Origin: Fistulifera solaris
Lineage: Eukaryota; Bacillariophyta; Bacillariophyceae; Naviculales; Stauroneidaceae
DNA length: 64,000 nt
NCBI GenBank assembly: GCA_030295235.1
Contig: AP026123.1
Span: 1,302,001 to 1,366,000 of the forward strand
Direction of reading: 5' to 3'
The notes beneath the pieces are model-generated. The model was not told the origin of the DNA. It did not search any database and saw nothing but the letters and a program-made list of their open reading frames with translations. Every line of letters starts with the position of its first letter. Position 1 is the first letter of the stretch. Positions 31,043 through 44,500 of this stretch are shown here, in pieces. The position numbers were made by a program, and so were the translations under genes.

Positions 31043-32798
31043 ATGCCATCGCATCCACCCCATGCGCGCATCTTTCCGGAAGGGTATCCTCGATCTCGAG
31101 GGCCTTACTTTGCACGACCTCCTTCCTTTCAACACGAGCCGACTCCTCCATCACCGCGCGCTGCACCGCCTCCCGAGTACGCACCTCCTCGATGGTATGA
31201 TCATTCTCGCCCCCGTGAGCAGCCGTGGCAGCCTCCGCCACCCAGTATCCGCGGTCGGATAGCGCACCGCTTCAACGAAGCAGAAGCTGCCTATCAGTAT
31301 CCGATGCGACGTCGCCATATGCAGCCTGTAACGGACGCCAATCAAGAGCCGTGGACAGTTCCAAAGCCCAAAAGCAGTGAGAGAAAAAGTAACACAGTCT
31401 TGATAGCGGGAAGAGGACGTCGTCTGACGAAGCATCTGACGAGAAAACAAAAAAGGAGGGAGACTCCTTATCTTTGCTAGCAAAGGTTAGCTCGTCTATG
31501 GCTCCTCCCCACAAGCGCAAATCATCGCAACAGGAAAGGCAACAGCGGAATGAGGAAAGCGAGGGTGAAGATCCGGAGACGAAAGATGAGAGGACGAGTT
31601 CCCCGTCAAACGCTACGCCGCGAATCTCTCGACCCGGTAACGTTTCCCCTATCCAGCCTGGGAATGGAATGTATGGAGGTCCTGCTATCACTCCTTACAC
31701 TATGACACAGGCAGCTCCTGTTTCTGTTAATATCATGCCAAAGCCAATCACACCAACAGGCCATCCGGCCAAATATCCTCGCTTTCACGCTAGACCACCG
31801 CAGCACTACAACGGGACGCTATACATGGAAGAGCGCGGTCCTCGCTATTACGGGCCGCCACCACCACAGCCGCGTGGAGTTTACTCGAGTGGCCCTCCCG
31901 CTATGCATCCTTACTATCACCCCGGCTCGCATGGACCGCCTACACCTCAGCTTTCAAATTTTCCAGCTGGGGAATCGTGGGTCAGTCCAAAGAATGAAAG
32001 GGGTTACTATTCCCAGAATCCAGCTGTGGTGGAACGCAATTCCTTCGATAGCGCAGAAAATCCGGCCACTAGCGCTCCGCCTCATGAGGGTGACGGATAC
32101 TGGCAACCTCCCTTTCCCGCGGTGAGTCCGTATCATGGTCGCTTCGATGGTACTGGACCTTACCTGCCGCCTCGCTGGTCTCACGAAGGACCGGCACCAT
32201 GGGGTTATCCTCGTCCTCTCGGTCCTGCACACCCACATTTGGAAGAGCATACTCTGGAAGGCGACCGTGCGACTATGTCGCGAAGTTTTGCTCCGTACAC
32301 TTACGTGCAACAACCCCGTCTGGAATCGAAGACTCTTCTTCGCAAGAAGTTTTCGTGGAAAAACTATCCAGAGGTACGTTAACGTTTCGTCAAATCTCTT
32401 GACTCTGTCAGTGTAATTCAAACCTCATCATTTTCTTTACAGCTGGAGCGTTTCTTGATTGAGAACAGAGAAGAATATCTAGAACACTCGTCTCGTAACT
32501 ACACCGTGGCCCAAAAACAATACAACAACATGTTGACAGAGCGATTGTTGGAAGTTGCCGAAAAAGCTGGCTATGCCTTCGACCAGGATGAGTTCAATTT
32601 TGTCTCCATTCGTGACCGAATTCGCTGCTACTACAAGTCGTATGTACAGACAGTTCGTAAACGCGGTCTTCCCTCATCCTGGTAATGCCAGAAATAGCAA
32701 GAAAGCAAAGACTGCTTCGGACAATGGGGGAGACAACGGAGATGAGGGGGGATAGCGATGACGCCATTGAGAATAACATGGAGAATGGTGATTCGTAA
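31043..32798 (+). CDS. Pro/Tyr-rich protein with a conserved basic C-terminal domain, stramenopile-type
   Basis: About 560 aa after joining frames. The N-terminal 440 residues are low in complexity, rich in Pro, Tyr, His, Arg and Gly (PPPPQPRGVYSSGPPAMHPY), as in RNA-binding or transcription proteins. A 69-bp GT-AG intron (32374-32442) leads into a compact domain: LERFLIENREEYLEHSSRNY, TVAQKQYNNMLTERLLEVA, FNFVSIRDRIRCYYKSYVQT. I have the impression this block recurs in diatom proteins, but I cannot name it. An acidic tail ends at TAA 32796-32798. The frame changes near 31394-31402, at the C3 run 32671-32673 and at the G6 run 32746-32751, each by one base. The conservative end would be 32685. 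A nuclear role is inferred. Confidence 0.65.
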
Positions 32799-32916
32799 TT
32801 TGTCAGGGGAACGTGCAAACAATGTCAAATAATGTAATTGTAATTTCTACTTGTCGGCATTTTTTACAGTCAAGACATAAGAATGTTTTGGTGGATGTTA
32901 ACAACCAATCAATCAG

Positions 32917-33606
32917 TCAGTCCTCGGACAACTGCATGACGGCATTCCGAAGTCGTTTCCAGGCATCGCCTCGATCGTAGCTCCCTTCGAGCACAAACTT
33001 TGGATCCACCTCCAAAGACATCCAAGCGTCACCATCTTCCCGTTTCATCCCCAATAAACCTTCTAACTCTACTTCCGTGAACTCGCAGTAGTTAAAAAAT
33101 ACTTTGCAGCTGTTTTCTTTGACCTTTTCCGCGGTTCGAGCAGCGTCCCAGCCTCCTTGGTATATACCTGAATTGCCTATTTCCTCCACGTTCCAATCGG
33201 CATGGTCGTGCAATAGAATGATCCCTTCACCCCCGCGATCGCCTCCTCGAAAAATGCGGTCCTCGCATAAAGCGGGTGGGGCGTTGGGCATAGATTCTCC
33301 CACGGAAAACGCCGTCGGATGGTCGAGAATGAGACCACGGATTAAATAATCACTCCCGTCTTCGGCCTCCCCCATGGTATAAATGTAAATAGCCGCTTGT
33401 CGGTAAAAATGATGAAACTCTTCGGCGGGTGATATCAAGACGACGCCATTGCGCACGATCGCTTCGGGTCCTTTTCCTAGAAACGAGCGAACAAAAGGGA
33501 CCGAATGCAGCTGTGAAGAAATGCGGCGTCTCGTCAAACCAGGTGAAAATCCATTGACCGCGTGAATTTGGAGAGTGGAGATAATAAGAAAAAGAAAGGA
33601 CTTCAT
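32917..33606 (-). CDS. YqgE/AlgH (UPF0301) family protein, probably plastid
   Basis: 229 aa, no intron. A signal peptide at residues 1-19 ends in VNGFSPG, a weak AFxP-like motif, so the plastid is likely. The domain shows the family order: NGVVLISPAEEF, FYRQAAIYIYTM, GLILDHPTAFSVG, RIFRGGDRGGEGIILLHD, GIYQGGWDAARTAEKV, FFNYCEFTEVELEGLL. Bacterial YqgE/AlgH has no settled function. Its start is 520 bp from the HRI1-like gene on the other strand, and this gap holds the CA repeat and minisatellite. Confidence 0.8.
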   Translation of the reverse strand: MKSFLFLIISTLQIHAVNGFSPGLTRRRISSQLHSVPFVRSFLGKGPEAIVRNGVVLISPAEEFHHFYRQAAIYIYTMGEAEDGSDYLIRGLILDHPTAFSVGESMPNAPPALCEDRIFRGGDRGGEGIILLHDHADWNVEEIGNSGIYQGGWDAARTAEKVKENSCKVFFNYCEFTEVELEGLLGMKREDGDAWMSLEVDPKFVLEGSYDRGDAWKRLRNAVMQLSED

Positions 33607-33699
33607 GGTATGGACTGGAATAATAACGATGGTTTCTTGGAAGACACTTTCCAGTTTCCAGAATCCTTTTTTTGTGTTTTATGCGAGGACACCGCACCC

Positions 33700-33732
33700 G
33701 TCGCCCATGTTTTCTGGGTACAGTACGTGCAA

Positions 33733-33791
<59 letters not shown>

Positions 33792-34022
33792 TCTGGGTAC
33801 GTGCAAACAACACACCCCCACAATTTCTGGGTACCGGTACGTGCAAACAACACACCCCCACAATTTCTGGGTACGTGCCAACACCGCATCCCCATATTTT
33901 CTGGGAACGTGAAAACACAACTCCCCCATATTTTCTGGGTACGTCTAAACATCGCATCCCCATATTTTCTGGGAACGTCAAAACACCACACGCCCACATT
34001 TTCTGGGTACGTCTAAACACCA
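33700..34022. repeat. CA microsatellite and TTTCTGGGTACGT minisatellite
   Basis: A (CA)n run of about 26 units, 33736-33789, lies within a minisatellite whose unit (about 34-36 bp) has the core TTTTCTGGGTACGT followed by CAAACA..AC..CCCCA. I count eight or nine units between 33709 and 34008, with TACGTGC, TACGTCTA and AACGTGAA variants. The same unit in inverse orientation lies at 52446-52572. It fills the space between the divergent YqgE/AlgH-like and HRI1-like genes. Confidence 0.85.
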
Positions 34023-34125
34023 TTCGGCGATCTTTCGGATTTTGATTTTGTGCCGCAAATTTTTACGTTACGATGTCAGCCCATGCCTTCAATAAATATC
34101 TTTTATTGACCAACAAGTGTCAAGC

Positions 34126-35106
34126 ATGTCGCTGAGTGAAATATCCGGAGTTTGGCAACGCTTATGGGAAGAAGATCCTCTCGGAGATGCGGAGAATGCG
34201 GATCGAACGACTCTGGTTTTATGGATCCAAACTCCGTCTGGAATTTACGTCGATCTTCGTTTGCCCCAGCGTTCCTTGGACCTGCCCAGGATAAAAATGG
34301 GCCCCTCGGCAATTGATGGAAAAGGCGTGGCATGTTCGAATGAAGAATTCATGGATGTTCTTTCGTGTCAAAAGTCGTTTGCGGGCGTTCTGAATTACGA
34401 GCATACGAATCCTGATTCTTGTGTGACGATCCAATCCGACAAAATTCTGGCCAATCTCAATCACAACGGCCCCATTCCTCTCAGTACATGTACATGGCAT
34501 CGAATGATTGACTCTCAGCCTCCCACAGGCAGTCCTGACATTGGAGTGTGTTGTGCGAGCGCTCCGATGGGAGCGGATGGTTCCGTGGATATACGAGAAA
34601 CTGGGCACGATGCGAGTTATGCGGAAGGATGGCACCGATTACCCAAAACATCCAACGGTCCTTACATGGCTCTGGAATTGATGTCGGAAGAACGAAAAGG
34701 ATATTGGGTGCGGGCGGGAAATCACTTTGCTTATGCTGTAGGGCGGCCCCTACACAATCGACTCGATGAATACAATGTTTCGTCTTTGCAAGACTTGTCG
34801 AAAATGAGCGCCATAAGTATGAGTGAAAAAGCAGCAATCATAGGCAGTTATGTTTGTGTCGCTGGTAGCATTGATGAGGAAAGTGACTCTTGGATCATTC
34901 ATCATAGCACACATCCCGAGCTCATCGGCTGTGAACTTGCTGGCACGAGTGAATCGCAAACGGCCTGCTCTTTCCTGGAATGGAAGGCCGATGAGCTTCT
35001 CGAGGAGACGTTGCATGGAGGCAATGGTTCCAGAGTATGGAAAGTCGTACAATTGGATGGCTGTGAAGCCCCGTCAAGAATCGTGGTCGATAAACACGTC
35101 CTTTAG
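34126..35106 (+). CDS. HRI1-like protein (tentative)
   Basis: 326 aa from ATG 34126, intronless. The content is beta-rich: TTLVLWIQTPSGIYVDLRLP, FAGVLNYEH, ..STCTWHRMIDSQPP, DGSVDIRETG, YAEGWHRLP, YWVRAGNHFAYAVGRP. This order (a strand on 'what is seen and its limits', then CxWHRxID, then an ExG and a WxxL block, then a closing barrel) matches the lipocalin-like HRI1 family of fungi and similar uncharacterised proteins. The function is unknown. No signal peptide or membrane span, so cytosolic. The match is by motif order only. Confidence 0.45.
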   Translation: MSLSEISGVWQRLWEEDPLGDAENADRTTLVLWIQTPSGIYVDLRLPQRSLDLPRIKMGPSAIDGKGVACSNEEFMDVLSCQKSFAGVLNYEHTNPDSCVTIQSDKILANLNHNGPIPLSTCTWHRMIDSQPPTGSPDIGVCCASAPMGADGSVDIRETGHDASYAEGWHRLPKTSNGPYMALELMSEERKGYWVRAGNHFAYAVGRPLHNRLDEYNVSSLQDLSKMSAISMSEKAAIIGSYVCVAGSIDEESDSWIIHHSTHPELIGCELAGTSESQTACSFLEWKADELLEETLHGGNGSRVWKVVQLDGCEAPSRIVVDKHVL

Positions 35107-35546
35107 AAAACGACCAAGTGGCGGAGAAATATTGATGTAGCATTGAAGTTTAAATGTAAGTTAGTGCGTCTCGTTAAGCATTCATTTATTAGTTGTAATG
35201 TTGAGGCACCTTACCCCTTTCCGACTTCGATGTACCTAGCTAGAGAGTTTCACTGGGATTTATTTGCCCGTCGCGGTCTTGGAGGGTCGTGCTAAATAAA
35301 GTCATGGGTGCCGGTACGATTCATCTTGCAGTACGAAATTTAAATGACTGTAGCCGCAACAGTAGACGGAAATTGCCTCCAATCACGCAGCCTGCGTGCA
35401 TTGCAACTGGCACCTCTTTTGCGGGGCTGTTGCCGCGATAACGCTCAAGTCCATTTTACTGGAAAACATCTCCTGGATGTTCAATTCATTCCTTGAGGTA
35501 TCAAAGATCAGAGATAACAACACATTCTAAATTACCCGAAAATAAA
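35107..35546. other. intergenic region upstream of the HECT ligase, nothing recognised
   Basis: 440 bp without a frame worth calling and without repeats. It holds the 3' end of the HRI1-like gene and the promoter of the giant ligase gene. Confidence 0.4.
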
Positions 35547-38500
35547 ATGAAAACAGAAACGACGACAAGCGCCACGTCGTCGGCGACCTCTTCTTCCGGA
35601 CGTGACCGCGCGATAGAAATTCTGTTGGATCAAGACCCCATGGGTAGTTACTACCGTGCCGTTACTGCTATGGTAAGTTCCTTACAGCTATTTCTTATTA
35701 TATGTGATCTCGTCTAAATTTTGAATTCTGGAAATATAGGAGGAGACGATTCCGAACGCTCGTGCGTGTCGACCGAACCTGATTACCAAGGCGGCCCTCG
35801 TGGACGAAGCGTTCTCGTTGTCCAAATATGCGATTGACACGTTGCAAAAGTACGATGAGGCTTACCCTGCTCCAGAACTGACCCCGCTGAATTCCGTCGA
35901 TGCACTGTCTCGCGAACGAATTCTCAGTCACTTCCATAGAACCGTTCCCACGCTTCCCGAGATGGGTGACACGGAGAAGAGTTCCTCGACCTTGTCGCCT
36001 TCCACGGCGGCGCTTGTGGCGGCGCTGCGAAAAAATATATGATGAGCCAAAAGAAGAGGTCAAAAGTGGCGTAACGGAAGAACGAACGTTTGAATTGCGC
36101 CGATTGTTGAAAGATGTCACAAGTCACCCTATCATGACGGCGTCCAGTGCCTCCACTCACAAGCAACAGATGGAACATATGATTGCGCATCTTTGTAAGA
36201 AAAGCCCTTATTACTCCTACGACGACAAAGAACCCGTAGACGACGAATATTTGCAATCTTTGCTGTTAGCGATTCTTTCGCTGTTAATTTCACCGCAAGA
36301 AGAACAAGCCAGAGCAAAAACGCGAACGCCAACGGAACAGAAAACCATGCTACAGGTGGCTTCTTTACTCGCTCTTTTACCTGTACCAAAAGAGGAGGAC
36401 GAAGGCGGCATAGAACCGGAAGTTCTCGAGTATTTTGGCAAGGCTGCCGCTGTGACAGTAGAGCGGCTTGAAATCAAGAAAGCCCGTATTTTGCAACGCT
36501 TGCAGAGTAGTCAATCTGACTCCGTAGATGAGTTAGAGGAGGATGAACAGGAAGTGGTGGCCGACACCGAAGCCGACATGGAGGAAAACGATAATTCACG
36601 AAGTAGTGGCTCAAATGAGGCGCTGCAGGAAGCTTTCGAGCAGTTTGTGTCTACCATAGCGCACGATACCACCGGTTCCATTGATTACCCTCTGGAAAGC
36701 TTAGAACATCTAGTAGCTTCTGTCGCGCGATCGGAGGAAGCTGAAATTTCTTCAGGGAATCAAGGGACTGGCCGTCTTTTTGGTGAAAATCCTGTGGATT
36801 ATCCTGGCTTACATGAGCGGACAGAACCATCTTCCTCGTCTTCTTCAGACTCGTCGGATTCTGATGAGGATTCTTCCGAAGTCTTTACAGACGGCGACGA
36901 TGATTTGGAAAATGACATTGCTGCTGCGGGAGCCAATGAACATGACGAACAAGCTGCATCTTTGATTATAAGCCATGGATTCGAAATCAATGCGAACACG
37001 TCGCGTAGCACATTGATTGACATGGAATCTCCAGAAATCGTTTTGGATGTGCAGGAAACCGATGGAACCGTATTGGATGTATCCGTAATAGAGTCAGATG
37101 TTGGTGAAGAGCGGCAAGTTTTTTCACATAATTCGTCGACTATGAAAAACGCATCTGAAGAAGATGAGACAGATCTCCCACCGTTGCCAACGCTTCCTTC
37201 TCAAATGCCTTTGTGGCTTTCCGACGGCTTTGATTCAAGAAACGCATTTGACCCCTCTGCATCTACGTTTGGGACGATTCCCGACACTCATGTCCTTAAT
37301 CACGTACTTCGGCATGCAACACTTTTGATGACACGCCGACGCGCCGAACCGCGAGAAGAAAAGGATTTGTGGTGTAGTTTGACAGTTCCAGAAGGTGTTG
37401 GGTCACAATTGTTCCCTCCATCTCTGTCGACTAAACGAAGCTTTTCAAAGGGTAAGGACGATTTCATGCTTCATCTCCTTGTCACGTCAGTTTTGTACGT
37501 TGACAAGAAACGCAGTGAATCCATAAAAAACCTTCAGAAATCGATCGAGAGAGAGAACAGTTTAGTGGAAGCTTCTACCATGACGTCGGATTTAAATAGC
37601 AGTTTAGATGAAGATGCTGCCCCGCTTTCCTCGGGGGAAGAAGATGATCCCGCAGTGGCTCTGGCTATGAATTATGTCGAAGATGATGTCCCACTTTCGT
37701 CTGAATCTCTGGAAAATAAGGGCTTGCGACGAAAAGCTGCTGCCGCTGCGTATGATTCGGCCGCGCTTTTGATTTCACGGAAAAAAGAGACAAGCGAATG
37801 GAAAGAGCATGCTTATCTGTATTCTCGGTGCCTCGTTTATTCGCTTCGTCTTCTTCGTCTTTTCCTTCAATCAGCACTTCGAACGTATTCAGGTGAAGAT
37901 GACGACGATTCTGACGTACAAGCTAGAAACTTGATCAGTGTCGACTTCAAGTCACGATTTCCGAAAGCCCTTGCTTCGAAACTTTGTGCGACCCTTACGG
38001 GTCTTATGTCGTGTCAAAGTCACGTTGCTTTTCGTTCGGCACTTGGAAAAGATGCTGATGCCACTCTTTTTCCTCTGTATATTGAGGCAGTTAGCACATG
38101 GGGTGATTGTGTCCACCTTCTTTATCCGTCTTTTTCTGCTGTTCATGATATATTGAAAAATCTGATTCACTCTGTTCGAAAAGACAGTTCATCTGAAAGT
38201 TTAGGCAGCTTGTGTTTAAATCCGGTGAGTTTTGGTTCTATTCAAGAGGTTCCATCTCAGAAAGTTGAAGTGGATGTTCATCGTCTTGAAGTTCTGTCAC
38301 GGAGGTTGAGAGTTCAGGACATGTTGGATCTGCTTGTACTTCGACCAGTTACTTTTGTCAACCAGGCGGAAGACTCAATGATTGAGCGGCTCTCATGTAA
38401 AGTATCTTTCGAAGCACCTCTTGCCAGTTCTATCGTAGCTTTGTTGAGGTCATCTTTGGAAAACTTACTGGGAGCCGCAAGCGACGTCCAAGAGCTCTAT

Positions 38501-41500
38501 CTTGCTTTGTGCCATCGTTTTCACGCCGGAATTCTGCTCATGGACGGCCTCCATACTGCAACCAAGTTAGACGTCGACGATGTAACCACCCAATTGAATA
38601 AATACAAAGCCTCTTTCAACGGCGATCACTTACGTGTCAGCAGCAATCCTTCATCGCTTCTCGAATTTGACGCCACCAAATGCGCTGATTCCATTGCAAT
38701 CATTTCTAATTCCGTGTCCGGAGGTAACAGGTCATCTGTACATCAACGAGCATCGAAAGTATGGGGAACAGTGATTTCGACTCGTCACTTTGGTCCAAAG
38801 ACTGGAATTCATCGCTGGGCGGTTCGACTCGACAAATGTGAACGCGGTCATGTTTTTCTTGGCGTCGCGACGTCACAGTGTAGTACGAAAACATACGTTG
38901 GTGGCGACAAACACGGTTGGGGCATGATCGGGACTCAGGCTCTTTGGCATGATCGAAGAAAAGTAAGTAAGGCCTGTGACTTAGTTTAGTAGTAAACCAC
39001 TCTATTTTCAACTCACCTGATTGTGATCAGATACGCGGTGACTACGGTTCGACGCTGCGATCAGGGGCTACCATCATCCTCACTCTCGATACAGACGCCG
39101 GGACACTTAGCTTCGGCTTATGGAAAGACGGTAACTCTGTTTCTTCCCACCAAGGAGACTCATCCCAAACTGTTTTGTCTGGGAAAAGTGAATTGAATTT
39201 TGCCGGATACTTGGAGGATTGGGGAATTGCCTTTGAGGGATTGCCCCTCGATTCTCGGCTTTTCCCTGCCATCGGCTTGTATCAGCGTGATGATCGGGTG
39301 TCACTTCTTAGTGTTATGGAATCCTCAGATAGCTCATCTGGATTTGGCAATCATTCTCAGAACACAGTTGGCGAGCAATTGTACCCGATTGCGGTTTTGT
39401 CTTCAGCAGACAGTGATCTAGCAAGCCGAGTGAGGAAATTTAATGAACAATTATGCTTTGATGGAGTCCGATATGCAACCGAAACACTGCACTTTATTTC
39501 GGAAAGATTGAACAGGCGGCATAATCATATCCTTTTTGCTAGGGTTCTTTCTAGCCTTGCTTCTTCGCTTTGTCTTATTCCCTCTTCAATTCCTATCCTT
39601 TCCGCGAGATCGGCAATCTTACTCATTCCTCATATCCGGCGATGTCTGGACATGTGCTCGTTGACGTATCCAGAAAGCTATGGTGACGTTAAGGAAATCT
39701 TCAATCCTGTTTCCGAGGGAAAATGGTTGATAAGGACCACCGGTAGTGTTCCGGGAAAACATGATATCGTCGAAGAATACTGTGTTAATATTGGCTATAA
39801 ATCTGGTGAGACGGTCGAATTTGCCGGAATTGGACGAGGTACTGCTGGAGAGAGGAAGAACGGAAAAATTGTCATAACTGGAACTATAAACGGATCCGCT
39901 CTTTGTTTTGTCGAAGAGTGGTTCAGTGATGCCGAAGATATCTCCGTCGAGACCACATCATCGTCCATCGTGAACGCAAGGATGGGCCTGAGTGGTGACA
40001 AGTTTGAGGGTGCTTATAATGATGTTAAAAGTGCGAAGCATGGTCGTATCGCTGGAATGCTGGTCGAGCCTAAAACTCATACCGACGGTGGAAAACTTAG
40101 AAGACGCTTTTACGCAAGCCACGTCATGCTTGCAATGGCACATTGTCACTTGTCAGGGTTTCTTTGTGAGTCTTTCGATCTACAACGTGTCGAGATGTGG
40201 CGTCCCCAGTTATGCCACGAGTTTTCGGATAGTCGAATTGCTTCTCTGAGTCGAATAATTGATTTGCCACTTTTTTCGTCCTCTTCGCTTGAAAGCGGCC
40301 CGTCTTCTTTTGGCAAGGTTGTTGAATTTCTTCGATTCGCCTTTCTAAGGGATCAGCCGGATAATCATCTTTGTGGCATAAAAACAGGAAGCTTAGTCGA
40401 TCCACTACTTGCAATGTTTTACACAGCTGAAGGTCAAAAGCCTGCGTCAACCGTAGACATTGATAACATCATTGCTGAATTAGACACGCAACTTGTCCGT
40501 CTTTGTGGGGGTCAGGGGTCTCTGCGATTGCTTTGTCCTGAAGTTTATACGCAGGTCAGAAGAAGGCTTTTGCGTGTTTTTCTTCATCACAGCGGTCGAC
40601 TCGTTGAACATCACATCTCATATGGTGAACACGATCTGGAAGGGGGGCCTCAGTTGCAGCCTATTTGGCAAGCAGCTTTAAAGATTATCGAGGATGGGTT
40701 GCGAAAGGCTCTTTCGCAAAGTGACGGCCACATTTCTCGCCAAACGGTCGCAAGAACAACCTGTGAGCGGTATTTGAAAATAATAGATTTCCTCCTTCTT
40801 CTTGATGCGCACAAGCCGCAAACAGTTGAGGCTATTTCTTTATCAGTTTCTGCTGTTTTTGAGGTGATATTGACTGATGATGATCTTGACTTCGTAATGG
40901 AGGGTATGAATCTGGCAACTGGGCGATCAATTCTGAGGCTGCTTGCCCTTCAAGATTTTTCTGATCTGCTTGATAAATCGCAAAGAGACAAAAGTAATTT
41001 GCGAGAAGTATTACTTCTTGCAGTCCCCCGTCTTTTGGGACGAGGTCGATCTAATGCTTTCGACTTGTTAAGTCTTGCAAAGGAACCTCTCGAATGTGCC
41101 TCAAAATTAGATGGATTCTTTTTATCGGGACTTTCTGGTGCGAATTTACAAGGAAAGACACGATTAAAGGCAGTTGCATTGGGCATGTTCAAGGAACTCG
41201 GTACGATTATGGAAGAACTTGTAGATGGGCTTGAATCGGGAGTGGCGGCAGCGTCTGATAGAGATGTAGCCTCTACTATGCTATCCATTCTTCCTGTCTT
41301 TGGTTGTCAATTTGAGGTCGATGGAATGGATGATTTCTTGAATGCAAGCAACATCATCCAACTGCTTCCAAGAGTTCTGCGCGCGTATCGAAAAAGCCTT
41401 CTCGCTTTCGTAGCAGACCAATCGGGTTCGCAAGGGCTTGTTGAACTTTGCAAAAGAGACTTGTGTAACGCAGTGCTGCGCTGTTCAAGTGCAGTTAGTT

Positions 41501-44500
41501 ATATTCTCATTTTCCAGGCAGCTAATTTCGCCAATCGAACGAACGATATGAAGGTTACATCAGAAATCATCTCGTTGCTTCTCAACGAGCTGGCAGTAAT
41601 TCTCCCTATCGTGGAAGCCGATTGGCAAGTTTTCCTAAGCGTTGCAGCAGTCCACCAAGTCGATGAAGACTTAGAGCGCTGGATTAAATTAATGGTGGAG
41701 AATTCAGGAGTTCCTTCGGCAATCTCAGACAACAAGGTAGAACAATCGCTTTCATGCATAGAAGTCGTTCGTCGGTTTGGAAGTCAGTCAGTCACCGGAG
41801 CTAGGATGACGGAGTCAAGGGTTTGCCCAGGCAAATGCTTTGTTGCTTTGTCATTTCACGAGATCTTGTCGCAGTGGTTAAATGCGCAAAGTGCAGTTTT
41901 TCTTTCCCCTTTGATTTTGAACGAAATTGCGAACTCTACGAAGTGGGTTTCAATTCTTTTGAAAGCAGCTGGAATCGTTGTCCAGGATGCTCATTTATCA
42001 CCTGAGAGTATATCCGGTTATATTGTAAGGCCACAAGCAGAGGGCGTTCTACCATCGCGGTTTAGATCCAGGATTCTACGCATGTTGTTTCACCTGTTGA
42101 CCTTAATGGAAGGCGACGTGATGGTCGTAGAGGGACTTTTTGAGCTTGCCGGTGTGACATCGCAAATCCTTTCGCACAGCCCAGAAGGAAACGATGGTAG
42201 TGTCTCGGCTGAGACTGTGTCATTATTACGACGGCTGTACGCGTATGATCATGCTAGCTGGAGAAAATGTATCAATGTCGTCGTATCAACCATCACGAAT
42301 CCATCATGCTATGGAGCGAGCAATTTTCGAAAGAAAGTTGGTGTGCTGTCATTTTTGGCCGGTGCTATGAGAGGTATACACATTGGCTCATACGTCGTTT
42401 TAAAATCACCAAATGCTACTGCTCTTTCAGCCGAGCACCACGGGATTGCTAGTAACAAGTCCCAGCCATCTTCTAGCCCACCATCATCTAGTGGAATATC
42501 TGGATCACCGCACCATTTAGTTGGCAACGGCACCGAGAACATCGTTGCTGGCCTTTGTTCAGATGTGGCTGCTGCGGGAATCGTTAGTAGCATCGACATG
42601 AAAAGCGGAATGTGCGAAGTTATCTTGTTCCCCCGAAATACTGACGCTGGTTTTGAAAACCGATGTTTTCTGCGAAAAATGAAGGATCGTCGTTCTCTAC
42701 CAATTCGAGCATTGCGTACGTTGCTGTGCGATGTGTTTATTGCGCAAGAAGTACCTCTTTTTCTGGACGCGTCATATCCGGCTGGACAGATACTAGGCGA
42801 CTTGTTAAAGGCCTCCTTGTCAACCTTACTCTCTGCTATTTCGATGAAAAAGCCACAAGATCTTTCCGGAAATCAAGAGGTTCAACAGGATCTCACGAAT
42901 GAAAAGCTCATAAATCCAACGGACCCTGATGGCTCGCTCCATCGAGAGGCAAGTGATTCAAGAAACAAGAAAAGTACAGGGGTGAAGTCTGCAATTGTAG
43001 GGTTGTCCTGTGACGTACTTCTCGTTCGCGCTTGCATAACTGTCTTTTCTCAGGAGGACTTACTAAAGTCGTTTATGATTGAAGATTCCAACAAACATAG
43101 TCTAAGCCGGATCCTTGATTTAGCTTGGCCATTGGTTCCGGAAACAGCGAGCAATGTTGACTTGATTTCGGAGGTGCGATCAAAATCGCTTTCTTTTCTT
43201 TCCCTTCACGAAACAAGACTTGGATATCTAGCGGACTTGCTCCACGAAATTTCTTTTCGGTCTCAAATTGTTCACCGCTTACCCGAGGAGAATTTAAGGA
43301 AGATACTTGATCGGTATCAGTCTCGCAAGGCTGAGTCGGTATCTCCGAGATCAAAACCATCAAAAGGTCCATCTCAAGATGATACCGAGAATCTTTCAGA
43401 AGTAATTCGTCGGGGTGCTGAAGAACATGGACGGGAGGCAGCACGTCATTCAAGTCAGTTACAAAGTTTAAGGTCAAGGGGTAATATAAGTGACGACGAA
43501 GACGACAGTGACGCCGGTAACACCGCTGTTGAGCATCTCAGGGAAGCTGCTATAGCACAGATGGCGGAGTTAGGTTTGCCTAGATCCTGGTCTGAGTTCG
43601 CGCTGCGTCGTGTCGGAGGGGTTGACATCGAAGCAGCGGTAACGTTCTGTCTAGAGTATGGTGGAGAAATGGAGAGGCTTCTGGCGGAAGAGACGGAAAG
43701 GGCGTCCCATCGTGATTCCTCTGAAAATTCAGGGATTCGAAGAGAGGGAAGAGATATTAGTTCCGCTAATCATTCTATTAGGCAGCTAATGGAAATGGGA
43801 TTTCCAAGAAGATGGTGTATCGAGGCTCTTGCGGTAACAGGGAACAACCTTGATGAAGCGTTAACATGGATTCTCAACAACGGTGAGCGACTCAGTGAAG
43901 AAGACGATGCAATGGGAGCTGCCGAAGATTGCGGTGACGAAGATGACGAGGAGGACGAAGACGACGAAGAGGAAGGGCAAGTAGACGACTCGCAAGTTTT
44001 GCAGAGTCAAGGGTCTTCTTTTGAACAAAGAATAGGGTGGAATGGCTCTGTGACGCCGCTTCGTTTCATTTCAGGACGGTCTATAATAGACCCGGTTACT
44101 TTAGAGATTTCCGGTTTACCCAATGGCGGTTTTTCCTCCGTCGGAACGAAAGGAATCCTTCTTTCAAGCGGTAAATGGTATTACGAGGCAACCCTTTTGA
44201 CCGCTGGCTGCCTTCAAATTGGCTGGGCAGACGGAAGTTTTGCAGGCCACTGCCATGCTGAAAGGGGTGATGGTTGCGGCGATGGACCTAGTTCTTGGGC
44301 ATATGATGGTTGGCGGAGGTATCGCTGGCATTCCACAGCCGTTGAATGGGGTTGTCGATGGAAGGAAGGAGATGTTGTCGGATGCATGGTAGACATGGAC
44401 GCAAAAGAAATCTCTTTTACATTGAATGGTGAGGGAAGCAGTGTCGGTATGGGATTGGCGTTTTCAGGAGACGGTTTCAGACCTTGCGGAGGAGTATACG

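Noticed and set aside
33350-34045. Long frames through the CA repeat and minisatellite with runs of Cys-Val or Thr-His
   Set aside because: They are simple translations of (CA)n and of the minisatellite units in several frames on both strands.
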